Origin: Palsa-504 sp963787645
GTDB lineage: Bacteria > Actinomycetota > Actinomycetes > Streptosporangiales > Streptosporangiaceae
Direction: 5' to 3'
NCBI GenBank assembly: GCA_963787645.1
Contig: CAWBDS010000012.1
Location: forward strand, 124,001-188,000
Length of the DNA stretch: 64,000 nt
Under the pieces are notes generated by a model, which searched no databases, was not told the DNA's origin, and was given only the letters and a program-made list of their open reading frames with translations. Position numbers and translations under genes: made by a program. Below are positions 42,413 through 51,307 of the stretch, piece by piece (position 1 is the stretch's first letter; each line of letters starts with the position of its first letter).

Positions 42413-43978
42413 TCAGGCGGCGGCGGTGTCGTCCCCAAGACCCGCCGTCTGCTCGACCGGGTCGTCGTCGGGCGGCGCGGTCACCGGCGCGAACGCCTTG
42501 GTCCGCCCGACCGCCAGGTAGTAGACGGCCCCGACCAGCACGATGAAGACCGCCACGGTCCACAGGATCGGAACCCCGTCCAGGAAGTTCAGGTGGAGCA
42601 GGCCGCCTTCCTGGTTGGGCTTGGGATTGCTGGCTATCCGCGGCCAGGCGAAGTTGACCAGCATCGCCCCGCCGTACAGCAGCGCCACGACGTTGACCAG
42701 CACGCCCCAGCGGCCCAGCTTGAACGGCGCGGGCCTGCGGGGCCAGCCCCGCAGCCGCGCCCGCAGGATCACGATGTTGCCCAGGAAGTAGCTCAGGTAG
42801 ATCATGCCGGTGGCCGCGATGGCGACGATCGCCGCGCCGGAGAACTGGATGAACGGGATCGCGGCGATGGCCATGACCGCGACGCAGCTCCACACCGGGG
42901 TGTGCAGGCTGGGCGACACGCGGGACAGGAACCTGGACCCCGGCAGCTGGTTGTCCCGCGCCATGCCGAAGCACAGCCGGATCGTGGCGGCCATGATCGA
43001 CAGGCAGCAGACGAAGATCGCCGCGGAGACCACGAACAGGTAGAGCGTGGCGAAGGCCGACGGGAAGTTGGCCGTGATGACCTGCGCCGGGTTCCAGCCC
43101 AGGCCCGACGTGGCGGTGTGCAGGTTCGGGATAGCCACCAGCGTGCCCAGCAGGAACACCCCGCCGATGATGAACGCGCCGATCACCGAGTACAGCACCG
43201 CCTTGGGCGCCTGCCGCCGCGGGTCCTTGGTCTCCTCGGCCAGCGTCGAGGCGGTGTCGAAGCCGTAGATGACGAACAGGCTCATGAACATCGCGGCCAG
43301 GAATGAGGCCGGCTCGACCCGGAAGCCCGCGCTGTTGGTCACGATGTGGAAGCCCTGGTGGTTGTGGAAGGCCAGCAGGATGATCGCGAACACGAACATG
43401 CCGAGGATCTCGAACACCACGCCGGTGTTGTTGATGATCGAGACCAGCCTGACCCCGTAGATGTTCAGCACGGTGACCACGACCAGCGTGATCGCCGCCA
43501 GCACCAGCTCGGTGTTCAGCGCGGTCTGGCTGTCGCCCGCGCCCAGGCTGTGCCAGCCGAGCCCGTTGAGCGCCGGGACCAGGGCCAGCGGCAGCGTGGC
43601 TACCACCGAGGTGACGGTCAGGATCCCGGCGAACAGGTAGACCCACCCGGTCATCCAGGAGTAGCTCCGGCCGGCCATGTATTTGGTCCACTGGAAGACC
43701 GAGCCCGCGACCGGGAAGTGGCTGGATACCTCGGCGAAGTTCAGCGCCACGATGAACTGCCCGAGCGCGACCACCGGCCAGGTCCAGATGAACACCCCGC
43801 CGATCGTGGTCAGGCCCAGCGCGAACAGGGTGAAGATGCCGGTCGACGGCGAGATGTAGCTGAACGCGACCGCGAACGAGCTGAACAGCCCGAGCGAGCG
43901 CTTGAGTTCCTGCTTGTAGCCAAACCGGGCCAGGTCGGCGGAATCCCGCTCCCCGGATGTCTCGGTACCGATACCCAT
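42413..43978 (-). CDS. APC-family amino acid/amine permease
   Basis: 521 aa with about 12 membrane helices. The N-terminal KRSLGLFSSFAVAFSYISPSTGIFTLFALGL (GxG substrate helix) and EVSSHFPVAGSVFQWTKYMAGRSYSW are typical of the GABA/choline-like APC transporters. YGFDTASTLAEETKDPRRQAPKAVLYSV is the conserved loop of the family. The context with a choline-kinase-like protein and dimethylglycine-dehydrogenase-like oxidase suggests uptake of an amine or methylated amino acid. Confidence 0.88.
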   Translation of the reverse strand: MGIGTETSGERDSADLARFGYKQELKRSLGLFSSFAVAFSYISPSTGIFTLFALGLTTIGGVFIWTWPVVALGQFIVALNFAEVSSHFPVAGSVFQWTKYMAGRSYSWMTGWVYLFAGILTVTSVVATLPLALVPALNGLGWHSLGAGDSQTALNTELVLAAITLVVVTVLNIYGVRLVSIINNTGVVFEILGMFVFAIILLAFHNHQGFHIVTNSAGFRVEPASFLAAMFMSLFVIYGFDTASTLAEETKDPRRQAPKAVLYSVIGAFIIGGVFLLGTLVAIPNLHTATSGLGWNPAQVITANFPSAFATLYLFVVSAAIFVCCLSIMAATIRLCFGMARDNQLPGSRFLSRVSPSLHTPVWSCVAVMAIAAIPFIQFSGAAIVAIAATGMIYLSYFLGNIVILRARLRGWPRRPAPFKLGRWGVLVNVVALLYGGAMLVNFAWPRIASNPKPNQEGGLLHLNFLDGVPILWTVAVFIVLVGAVYYLAVGRTKAFAPVTAPPDDDPVEQTAGLGDDTAAA

Positions 43979-44038
43979 GGTGCGCCTCCGCAGCGGGACC
44001 GCAGTTGAGCGCTAAATGTACGACCGCGACCCTTTACT

Positions 44039-44046
44039 GTCTAGAC
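44039..44046. promoter_or_regulatory. GntR operator candidate 1 (GTCTAGAC)
   Basis: Perfect palindrome matching the GTnTAGAC core of HutC/DasR-type sites, in the 99-base gap between the divergent permease and kinase genes. Confidence 0.65.
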
Positions 44047-44077
44047 CCATTCGCCACGCAAGCACTACCGTGGCCCC

Positions 44078-45001
44078 GTGACGCCCTCAGGGTCTAGACC
44101 GGAACTCGATGCGCTGCTGGACCGGACCGACCACCTGGCCGCCCGGCCGCGCACCGTGCAGGAGCTGCCCGGCGGCCTGACCAACCGGAACTACAAGATC
44201 AGCACGCCGGACGGGACGTTCGTGGCCCGCATCGCGTCGGGCGGCACCGAGCTGCTGGCCATCGACCGGGATTGTGAGTACCGCAACTCGGTGGCCGCCG
44301 CGCACGCCGGGGCCGGGGCGCCGGTCGTGGAGTACCGGCCCGTCGATGGGCTGCTGGTGCTCGGCTACATCGAGGGCCGGACGCTGGCGGCGGCCGACGT
44401 GGCCGCCGAGCGCAACCTGCCGCGCATCGCGCAGGCCTGCCGCCGGCTGCACGCGGGCCAGCGGTTCGGCAACGACTTCGGCATGTTCGACATCCAGCGC
44501 GGCTACCTGGCGGCGGCCCGCTCCCGTGGCTTCCGCATCCCGGCCGGCGACGACGACCTGCTCCCGCCGTTCACCGCCGCCGAGAAGGCGCTGGCCGCGC
44601 GGCCCGCGGCGACGGTGCCCTGCCACAACGACCTGCTGGCCGCCAACTTCATCGACGACGGTGACCGGATCTGGCTTATCGACTACGAGCTGTCCGGCAA
44701 CAACGACCCCTGCTTCGAGCTGGGCAACATCGCGGCCGAGTCCCACCTGTCGCCGGACGCGCTGGCCGCACTGGTCACCGCGTACTACGGCCGTCCCCGG
44801 CGGAGCATGATCGCCCGGGCCCGGCTGCTCGGCCTGGTCGGCATGTACGGCTGGACGCTGTGGGGCGCGATCCAGAACGGCGCCAGCCCGATCGAGTACG
44901 ACTTCTGGTCCTGGGCCATGGAACGCTTCGACGGCGCCGCGGCCGGCTTCACCGCGAGCACCTTCCCCCGCCTCCTCGAGGAAGTCCAGCTCGATGACTG
45001 A
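44078..45001 (+). CDS. Choline/ethanolamine kinase-like phosphotransferase
   Basis: 307 aa from GTG 44078. N-lobe: LPGGLTNRNYKISTPDGTFVARIA (nucleotide loop and Lys region). Catalytic loop PCHNDLLAANFI near 183-195 and metal site WLIDYELSGNNDPCFELGN near 200-218 are the choline-kinase forms of the APH fold. It should phosphorylate an amino-alcohol. It overlaps the next gene by 8 bases, so its product or substrate belongs with the oxidase. Confidence 0.87.
   Translation: MTPSGSRPELDALLDRTDHLAARPRTVQELPGGLTNRNYKISTPDGTFVARIASGGTELLAIDRDCEYRNSVAAAHAGAGAPVVEYRPVDGLLVLGYIEGRTLAAADVAAERNLPRIAQACRRLHAGQRFGNDFGMFDIQRGYLAAARSRGFRIPAGDDDLLPPFTAAEKALAARPAATVPCHNDLLAANFIDDGDRIWLIDYELSGNNDPCFELGNIAAESHLSPDALAALVTAYYGRPRRSMIARARLLGLVGMYGWTLWGAIQNGASPIEYDFWSWAMERFDGAAAGFTASTFPRLLEEVQLDD
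44091..44100. promoter_or_regulatory. GntR operator candidate 2 (GGTCTAGACC)
   Basis: A perfect 10-bp palindrome inside codons 5-8 of the kinase gene, 53 bases from the first site (about five helical turns), compatible with looping or roadblock repression. Confidence 0.65.
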
Positions 45002-47495
45002 GGCCTCGAGCCTTCCCTCGCGTGCTCCGATCATCGCGCCCTCCCTACCCCCCCGCGCCCGCGTGGTCATCATCGGCGGGGGAGTGATCGGCACCAGCGT
45101 CGCCTATCACCTGGCCCGCCAGGGCTGGACCGACGTCCTGCTGCTCGAGCAGGGCCAGCTATCCTGCGGCACGACCTGGCACGCGGCCGGCCTGGTCGGC
45201 CAGCTGCGCGCCTCGGAGAACGGCACCCGCCTGGTCCAGTACTCCACCGAGCTGTACGAACGGCTCGAAGCCGAGACCGGGCTGAGCGCCGGGTTCCGCC
45301 GGTGCGGCGGCGTCACCGTGGCCCGCACGCCGGAGCGGATGACCTACCTGAAGCGGACCGCCGCCACCGCCGAGGCCTACGATCTCGAAGCCGAGCTGAT
45401 CAGCCCGCAGCGAGCATGCGAGCTCTATCCCATCATCCGCACCGACGACCTCGAAGGAGCCCTCTGGCTCCCCGGCGACGGCAAGGCCAACCCGACCGAC
45501 CTGACCTTCGCGCTGGCCCGCGGCGCCCGGGACCAGGGCGTTACCATCCGCGAGCGAACCCGCGTGACCAACGTCCTGACCGACAACGGCACGGTCACTG
45601 GAGTAAGCACCGACCAGGGCGACGTCGAGGCCGAGTTCGTGGTCAACTGCGCCGGCCAGTGGGCCAAGGCGGTCGGCGCGCTGGCCGGGGTGACCGTGCC
45701 GCTGCACTCGGCCGAACACTTCTACGTGGTCACCGACCAGGTCGAGGGGGTGCACCGCGACCTGCCCGTGCTGCGTGACCAGGACGGTTACATCTACATC
45801 AAGGAAGAGGTCGGCGGCCTGCTGGTCGGCGGGTTCGAGCCGGTAGCCAAACCGTGGGTCTCACCCGACGCGCTGCCCTACCCGTTCGAGTTCCAGCTGC
45901 TCGAGGAGGACTGGGACCACTTCTCGATCCTCATGGAGAACGGGATCATCCGGATCCCGGCGCTGGCCGAGACCGGCATCAAGAAGTTCTACAACGGCCC
46001 GGAGAGCTTCACCCCGGACGGCCAGTTCATCCTGGGCGAGGCGCCGGAGCTGCGGAACTTCTTCGTGGCCGCGGGCTTCAATTCCTTCGGCATCGCGTCC
46101 GCGGGTGGCGCGGGCCAGGCGCTGGCCCAATGGATCACCGAGGGCGAGCCAGGCCTGGACCTGTCCTCGGTCGACATCCGGCGCTTCGCCGCGTTCAACG
46201 GCAACGCCCAGTGGCTGCACGACCGGGTTGGCGAGGTCCTCGGCCTGCACTACGCGATCCCGTGGCCGAACCGCGAGCTGACCACCGCCCGGCCGTTCCG
46301 CCGGTCCCCGGCCTACCACTTGCTCAAGCAGGCCAACGCGAGCTTCGGCAGCAAGATGGGCTGGGAACGGGCCAACTTCTTCGCGCCCCGCGGCCACGAT
46401 CCGGTCATCGAGTACGCCTGGGGCCAGCAGAACTGGCAGTCCGCGTGCAACGCCGAGCAGCGCGCCGCCCGCACCGCGGTCGCCGTGTTCGACCAGACCA
46501 GCTTCTCCAAGTACCTGCTCACCGGCCGGGACGCCGAACGGGTCCTGCAGTGGCTGTGCACCAACGACGTGGCCGTCGAGCCCGGCCGGACCGTCTACAC
46601 CGGCATGCTCAACGCCCGCGGCACCTACGAGGCCGACATCACCGTGACCCGGCTCAGCCCGGAGGAGTTCCTCCTGGTCAGCAGCTCGGCCAGTACCGAA
46701 CGCGATAAGGACCACATCCGGTCCCACGTGCGCAATGACGCGCACGCGGCACTGGTCGACGTCACCTCCGCCTACGCCGTCTACGGCGTCATGGGCCCGC
46801 GCTCCCGGGAGCTCCTGGGCCGCCTGTCCCGGGCCGACCTGCGCGACGAGGCCTTCCCGTTCGGCGCCAGCCGCGAGATCGACCTGGGCTACGCCACGGC
46901 CCGCGCCACCCGGATCACCTACGTCGGCGAGCTCGGCTGGGAACTGTACGTCCCGCCCGACTTCGCCGTCGGCGTCTATGAGGACCTGATGTCCGCGGGT
47001 GCCGACCTCGGCCTGGCCAACGCCGGCTACTACGCCATCGAGTCCTTGAGGCTGGAAAAGGCCTACCGCGCCTTCGGCCGCGAGCTGACCCCCGACTACA
47101 ACCCGGTCGAGGCCGGCCTGCTGTTCGCCTGCAAGCTCAAGAGCACGATCCCGTTCCTCGGCCGCGAAGCGGTCGAGCAGGCCCGCTCCGCAGGCCCCCG
47201 CCGCCGGCTGGTCTCCCTCGTCCTCGACGACCCCGCGGCCATGCTCTGGGGCGGCGAGCTGGTCCTGCGCGACGGAACCGCCGTCGGCCAGATCACCTCC
47301 GGCGCCTGGGCCGCCACCCTAGGCACCGCCGTATCCCTGGCCTACATCCGCCACCCCACCGGCGACGTCCTGACCCCCGACCTAGCCCGCTCCGGCGACT
47401 ACGCGGTCAACATAGGCGGTGACCTCTATCCCGCCACCGTCACCCTGCGCCCCCCATTCGACCCGGCCGGGCTGCGGGTCAAGGGTCAGTATTAA
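44994..47495 (+). CDS. Dimethylglycine/sarcosine dehydrogenase-type FAD enzyme with GcvT domain
   Basis: 833 aa. FAD-binding VVIIGGGVIGTSVAYHLARQG is at about 23-43; CGTTWHAAGL contains the His that carries covalent FAD in this family. The DAO domain runs to about 400, the FAO_M linker to about 460, and the folate-binding GcvT domain (FDQTSFSKYLLTG, TYTGMLNARGTYEADIT, ELGWELYVP, YAIESLRLEKAYRAFGRE) to the end with the GcvT C-terminal barrel. It oxidatively demethylates a methylamine and passes the one-carbon unit to THF. It forms an operon with the kinase, divergent from the GntR-permease pair. Confidence 0.9.
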   Translation: MTEASSLPSRAPIIAPSLPPRARVVIIGGGVIGTSVAYHLARQGWTDVLLLEQGQLSCGTTWHAAGLVGQLRASENGTRLVQYSTELYERLEAETGLSAGFRRCGGVTVARTPERMTYLKRTAATAEAYDLEAELISPQRACELYPIIRTDDLEGALWLPGDGKANPTDLTFALARGARDQGVTIRERTRVTNVLTDNGTVTGVSTDQGDVEAEFVVNCAGQWAKAVGALAGVTVPLHSAEHFYVVTDQVEGVHRDLPVLRDQDGYIYIKEEVGGLLVGGFEPVAKPWVSPDALPYPFEFQLLEEDWDHFSILMENGIIRIPALAETGIKKFYNGPESFTPDGQFILGEAPELRNFFVAAGFNSFGIASAGGAGQALAQWITEGEPGLDLSSVDIRRFAAFNGNAQWLHDRVGEVLGLHYAIPWPNRELTTARPFRRSPAYHLLKQANASFGSKMGWERANFFAPRGHDPVIEYAWGQQNWQSACNAEQRAARTAVAVFDQTSFSKYLLTGRDAERVLQWLCTNDVAVEPGRTVYTGMLNARGTYEADITVTRLSPEEFLLVSSSASTERDKDHIRSHVRNDAHAALVDVTSAYAVYGVMGPRSRELLGRLSRADLRDEAFPFGASREIDLGYATARATRITYVGELGWELYVPPDFAVGVYEDLMSAGADLGLANAGYYAIESLRLEKAYRAFGRELTPDYNPVEAGLLFACKLKSTIPFLGREAVEQARSAGPRRRLVSLVLDDPAAMLWGGELVLRDGTAVGQITSGAWAATLGTAVSLAYIRHPTGDVLTPDLARSGDYAVNIGGDLYPATVTLRPPFDPAGLRVKGQY

Positions 47496-47568
47496 GCCGT
47501 GTACTGGGTGGGGTCAGTATTAAGCCGTGTACTGGGTGGGGTCAGTATTGAGCCGTGTACTGGGTGGG
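47485..47568. repeat. 28-bp tandem repeat, 3 copies, at a convergent junction
   Basis: Three near-identical units beginning GTCAGTATT-AGCC start at 47485, 47513 and 47541. The first supplies the oxidase stop (TAA 47493-47495), the third the DUF222-HNH stop on the other strand (47542-47544). Confidence 0.9.
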
Positions 47569-49269
47569 GGAGGTGGTGTACCTGCGGCCAGCGGGCGTGC
47601 ACCAGACCAGCACGCCAGGCTCGGGCTGCGCCAGCTGCCACCCCTCGGCCTGCTTGCAGCGATGATGATGCCGGCACAAGGGCGCCAGATCGCATTCGCA
47701 GGTCAGACCGCCCTGGTCCCAAGCGACGGTGTGGTCTAGGTCGCAGCGCGCCGCCGGTCGGCGGCAGCCCGGCGCGGTGCAGGTCGCGCTGCGCGCCCGG
47801 ATCAGATGGGCTAGCTTGCGGCTGGGGTGGTAGCCGGTCTCGGCGTGGGCATGGTCGCACGGGCCGCGCGTCACCGGAGTAAGCGGGGTAGTCAGCACGG
47901 ACGGGCCCGGCGGGCCGCGCCGACCGGGGAGGCAGGCGTGGGCGGCGGCGGTCCCGTCGGGGTTCAGCGCGGTGACGCACCACCGGGTCCGGGGGTGCCG
48001 GGCCGCGGCGGCGGCCAGATCCCGGACGTCGTCGGCGTCAAGCGGGCCGTACCCGTCGGCCTCGCCGGGCGTATCGGAGCGGCCCTGGTAGGTGGACCAA
48101 GGGATGGTGATGGTCACCAGCGCCGCGAGACTCGGCCCCGGTTCACAACCGCCGGAGCCTCCAGGACCGCCGGAGCCATCGGCACCACCAGCACCACCGG
48201 AGCCGTCGGGTCCGCTCTGGCCGCCTGGGCCGTCGGCCTGTCCTCCGTTGCCATCGACCCCATCCGCGCCGGGTTGATCGCCCCTGGCGTCCGGGAGCGG
48301 GGACTCGTCCCAGACGCTGGCCCGATCGGCTGAACCGGGCTCCGCGCTCGAGGGGCGGCTGTCACGTTCTTGGAGCAAGTCCAGGTAGGCGCGCACGCGC
48401 AGCTCCCGCAGCGAACCCTCGACGCCGGCCGCGCGCAGGTCCAGGGCCCGCTGCTCGATGTGCTGCCAGGACGCGAGGACCTCGTCCGACGGCAGTTCGC
48501 GGGCGACCATGCCCGCGTTCCCGGAGTTCTCCCGGAACGCACGCACATGCGCCCGCCGTTTCGCGTCTTCTTTCCGCTTGCGGGCGGCGTCGGGATCGAG
48601 CTTGAGGATCAGCTTGTGCGCGGCGTGCCGGGCCTCGCTGAACGTCTTTCCCGGAGTTGCCTCCGCGAGGATCGCGTCGGCTGCCGCGGCGTCCTCGTCA
48701 GTGAGGTAGTGGGTCTCGTCTTCGATGATCCGCAGGTGCACCGGGTGGATCCGGCCCGCGCCCAGCGCCGCGAACGACTGCGGGAGGCGGGTGGTGACCG
48801 CGGTGGCGTACTCCATCAGTTCCGCGGCGGCCAGCGGGGTCACGTGCAGCTCCCAGGCCAGCTCATCAGCGGCGAACTCATCCAGCGGCCGAGACCCGTC
48901 ATGGCGGGCGGCGTACGCCGCGACCGCGGCGAGCTGGGTCCACGCGTCGCGGGACTCCATCCGCCGGCCCGCCGAGATGACCCCGAGCAGCTGATCATCC
49001 GAGCAGCCGCCCAGGCCCGCGCCATCCTCCCCGGTCACCGTGTGCACCACCGCGGCCATCAGCGGACCCGGAGACATCGTGTCCGCCTCGCCGTTCTGGG
49101 CGAACCCGGCCAGGGTCAGGTTCTCGGTCGGCAGGCATACGTACAAGCCCTGCTCGACCGGACCCTCCCAGTCGCCTTCCAGCCCTTTTTCCTCCACGGC
49201 GGGCGGCAGCAGGGAGCTGTCAGGCTCCTCGGCGTCACCCTGCGGGTCGGGGATTGGATCTGTGGGCAT
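47542..49269 (-). CDS. DUF222 / HNH endonuclease (13E12 repeat type)
   Basis: 575 aa. The DUF222 helical region spans about 90-330 (RRMESRDAWTQLAAVAAYAAR; DELAWELHVTPLAAAELMEYATAV; FSEARHAAHKLILKLDP). A low-complexity Gly/Asp/Ser insert follows at about 330-375. The HNH motif is CTAPGCRRPAARCDLDHTVAWDQGGLTCECDLAPLCRHHHRCKQ. Such proteins are numerous in actinomycetes and often mobile. It stands alone, preceded by an AT-rich region. Confidence 0.9.
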   Translation of the reverse strand: MPTDPIPDPQGDAEEPDSSLLPPAVEEKGLEGDWEGPVEQGLYVCLPTENLTLAGFAQNGEADTMSPGPLMAAVVHTVTGEDGAGLGGCSDDQLLGVISAGRRMESRDAWTQLAAVAAYAARHDGSRPLDEFAADELAWELHVTPLAAAELMEYATAVTTRLPQSFAALGAGRIHPVHLRIIEDETHYLTDEDAAAADAILAEATPGKTFSEARHAAHKLILKLDPDAARKRKEDAKRRAHVRAFRENSGNAGMVARELPSDEVLASWQHIEQRALDLRAAGVEGSLRELRVRAYLDLLQERDSRPSSAEPGSADRASVWDESPLPDARGDQPGADGVDGNGGQADGPGGQSGPDGSGGAGGADGSGGPGGSGGCEPGPSLAALVTITIPWSTYQGRSDTPGEADGYGPLDADDVRDLAAAAARHPRTRWCVTALNPDGTAAAHACLPGRRGPPGPSVLTTPLTPVTRGPCDHAHAETGYHPSRKLAHLIRARSATCTAPGCRRPAARCDLDHTVAWDQGGLTCECDLAPLCRHHHRCKQAEGWQLAQPEPGVLVWCTPAGRRYTTSPTQYTAQY

Positions 49270-49437
49270 GCCGCTACTCTAGCATATCTAGTTTCGAAGC
49301 AACATCAAATATCGAAAATAAGGGAAAAACTTTTTCGATTATATTCTCAGTGCGTAATGATTCGGCACTGTGGCCTGGCCTTGGGCGTCTGTGGCACCAG
49401 CGGGAGTGGACCTGGTGGCGGGGCGCCAGGCTCAGCT
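49270..49437. other. AT-rich intergenic region with inverted repeat
   Basis: One of the most AT-rich stretches in the window. It includes ATCGAAAA and TTTTCGAT arms flanking a short purine-rich loop near 49307-49342. It presumably contains the HNH promoter; the low GC is also what an insertion junction would show. No gene seen. Confidence 0.45.
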
Positions 49438-49470
49438 GACCCCGCGCTGTCATCGTGCCAGCGCGGGGTC
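49438..49470 (-). terminator. Hairpin terminator of the DHFR-like gene
   Basis: GACCCCGCGCTG and CAGCGCGGGGTC form a perfect 12-bp stem with a 9-base loop, starting 28 bases after the DHFR-like stop on the minus strand. There is no long T-run. Confidence 0.6.
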
Positions 49471-49497
49471 ATGGTGCGGGAGAGGCGTTTTCGCCTG

Positions 49498-50082
49498 CTA
49501 GGCGTCCGGGATGAACATGTAGTTGAGGAAGACGAGGCCGTCGCCGATGGTCTTGGTATCGACCAGGCGCATGGGTTTCTTGCCGCCGGTCCCGCCGAAC
49601 AACCGCTCGCCGTCTCCGAGCACGACCGGGAAGACGACCAGTCGGACCTCGTCGACGAGGTCATGCTTGATCAGCGTCCGCCCGAGCTGATAGCTGGCGG
49701 GGACGACGATCTCTCCGTCCAGCTCCTGCTTCAGCTTCGAGACCTCGGTGACCACGTTGCCCTTTAGGATCCTGGAGTTGTTCCAGTCGGGTTCTTGGAG
49801 GGTCGAGGAGACGACGTACTTGGGCATGGCGTTCAACCTGTCCGCGAGCTCGCCGGTACGGGGTCGCCACCGCACCCCGAAATACTCGTAGCTTCTGCGG
49901 CCCAGCAGCCATGCCTCGGCGCCTAGCGCGTCGTCGAGCGCGACCTTGTTCCACTCTTCGAGGTCCGTGCCGCCAGACTCGACAAACCAGCCGCCCAGCT
50001 TGAAGCCCTCGTCGCCGGTCGGGTCCTGGACCACTCCGTCGAGCGAGACGTTCTGCGGGCCGCTGAGCACGAGCTTTCCCAT
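49498..50082 (-). CDS. Dihydrofolate reductase-like (RibD C-terminal) protein
   Basis: 194 aa from ATG 50082 with GAAGGAG upstream. Family marks: VLSGPQNVSLDGVVQDP, AWLLGRRSYEYF, MPKYVVSSTLQEPDWNNSRIL, GEIVVPASYQLGRTLIKHDLVDEVRLVVFPVVLGDGERLF. These proteins bind NADPH and reduce unidentified substrates. Divergent ECF sigma genes are a frequent partner of this family in actinomycetes, and one lies 153 bases away here. Confidence 0.9.
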   Translation of the reverse strand: MGKLVLSGPQNVSLDGVVQDPTGDEGFKLGGWFVESGGTDLEEWNKVALDDALGAEAWLLGRRSYEYFGVRWRPRTGELADRLNAMPKYVVSSTLQEPDWNNSRILKGNVVTEVSKLKQELDGEIVVPASYQLGRTLIKHDLVDEVRLVVFPVVLGDGERLFGGTGGKKPMRLVDTKTIGDGLVFLNYMFIPDA

Positions 50083-50235
50083 GCCGGTTCTCCTTCTCGT
50101 TAGCCTGGTTTGCGTTGTTGCGAACCACTGATGTAGGCACCGCGGCGGCGGGAAACTGGGCGCTCCCCGACCGCCCAGTTCGCCCCTCGGCCGGCGCCTG
50201 TACAAGATGCACGTACGGCGCGATGCGGGAAGAAG

Positions 50236-51306
50236 GTGACGGTGCGGGTGGTGGCAGCCGATCTGATCGCCAGGGCGCGGGCCGGGGACGATGACGCGTT
50301 CCGGGAGCTGACCGAGCCGTACCTCCGGGAGCTGCAGGTGCATTGCTACCGGATGCTCGGATCCTTCGAGGACGCCGAGGATGCCCTGCAGAACACGCTG
50401 CTGACCGCCTGGCAAAGCCTCGGCGGGTTCGAGGGACGCGCCTCGCTGCGCACCTGGCTGTACCGGGTCGCCACCAACCGGTGCCTCGACGCGCGCCGCG
50501 CGGCCAGCCGGCGCCCGGCCAAGGAGTGGGACGTGCCTGGGGTCGAGCCACCCGACCCGACCCGCCTCGGCGAGGTCGTATGGTTGCAGCCGTTTCCCGA
50601 CGCCCTCCTCGAAAGGCCGATCGAAAGGCCGATCGAAAGGCCGATCGACGGGCCGCCCGGCCCAGAGGCCCGCTACGAGCAGACCGAATCCATCTCACTG
50701 GCCTTCGTGACCGCCTTGCAGGTCCTCCCGCCTCGCCAGGTCGCCGTGCTCGTCTTGCGCGACGTTCTCGGATTCCACGCCAGCGAGGTGGCCGACATGC
50801 TCGACTCGACCGTCGAATCGGTCAACAGCGCCCTCAAACGAGCACGGGCCAGCCTGCAGCGCCAGTCGCCCCAGGCCCTCGACCACCAGCCGCCACCCAC
50901 CGCTGGCTCAGTCGCCGAGGACGCTCTCGTGGCGAAGTTCGTCCGCGCGTGGGAGAGCGCCGACCTCGACGCGCTGGTGGCCCTGCTGACCGATGACGTC
51001 TTCATGTCGATGCCACCGATGCCCTTCGAATACGAGGGCCGGGATGTCGTGGCCCGCTTCTGCGCCGGCCTGTTCGGCGGCGGCCGCAGGTTCGACCTCG
51101 TCCCGGCGCGCGCCAACGGCCAGCCCGCGTTCGGGGCCTACCTGCGTGCCCCCTCCGGTACCAGCCACGGGGTCGGCCTCTACGTCCTCGCCCTCACCGG
51201 CGACCGGATCTGCGCCCTGACCCGATTCGACGACAGCGTGCTTCCATGGTTCGGCCTCCCACGATCACTGCCGAGCCGACCGACTCACCTGAACCCACCC
51301 CCATGA
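50236..51306 (+). CDS. ECF RNA polymerase sigma factor with SnoaL-like C-terminal domain
   Basis: 356 aa from GTG 50236. Sigma-2: AFRELTEPYLRELQVHCYRMLGSFEDAEDALQNTLLTAW; sigma-4: TALQVLPPRQVAVLVLRDVLGFHASEVADMLDSTVESVNSALKRARASL. The C-terminal ~130 aa (VAKFVRAWESADLDALVALLTDDVFMSMPP) is a SnoaL/NTF2-like domain, the pattern of large ECF sigmas that carry their own control domain. A 12-base repeat at about 50614-50649 gives a triple ERPI in the linker. Its stop lies one base before the converging lipoprotein stop. Confidence 0.9.
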   Translation: MTVRVVAADLIARARAGDDDAFRELTEPYLRELQVHCYRMLGSFEDAEDALQNTLLTAWQSLGGFEGRASLRTWLYRVATNRCLDARRAASRRPAKEWDVPGVEPPDPTRLGEVVWLQPFPDALLERPIERPIERPIDGPPGPEARYEQTESISLAFVTALQVLPPRQVAVLVLRDVLGFHASEVADMLDSTVESVNSALKRARASLQRQSPQALDHQPPPTAGSVAEDALVAKFVRAWESADLDALVALLTDDVFMSMPPMPFEYEGRDVVARFCAGLFGGGRRFDLVPARANGQPAFGAYLRAPSGTSHGVGLYVLALTGDRICALTRFDDSVLPWFGLPRSLPSRPTHLNPPP

Positions 51307-51307
51307 G

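Noticed and set aside
41354..43306. Long + strand open frame (650 codons) over the minisatellite and the GntR/permease genes
   Set aside because: After the repeat it is a mirror of the GntR and permease genes, with proline/arginine/glutamine-rich non-protein composition; the minus-strand genes have clear domains.
47542..49269. Group II intron or homing mobile element around the HNH gene
   Set aside because: The HNH is fused to DUF222 in the usual 13E12 way; no reverse transcriptase or intron structure seen.
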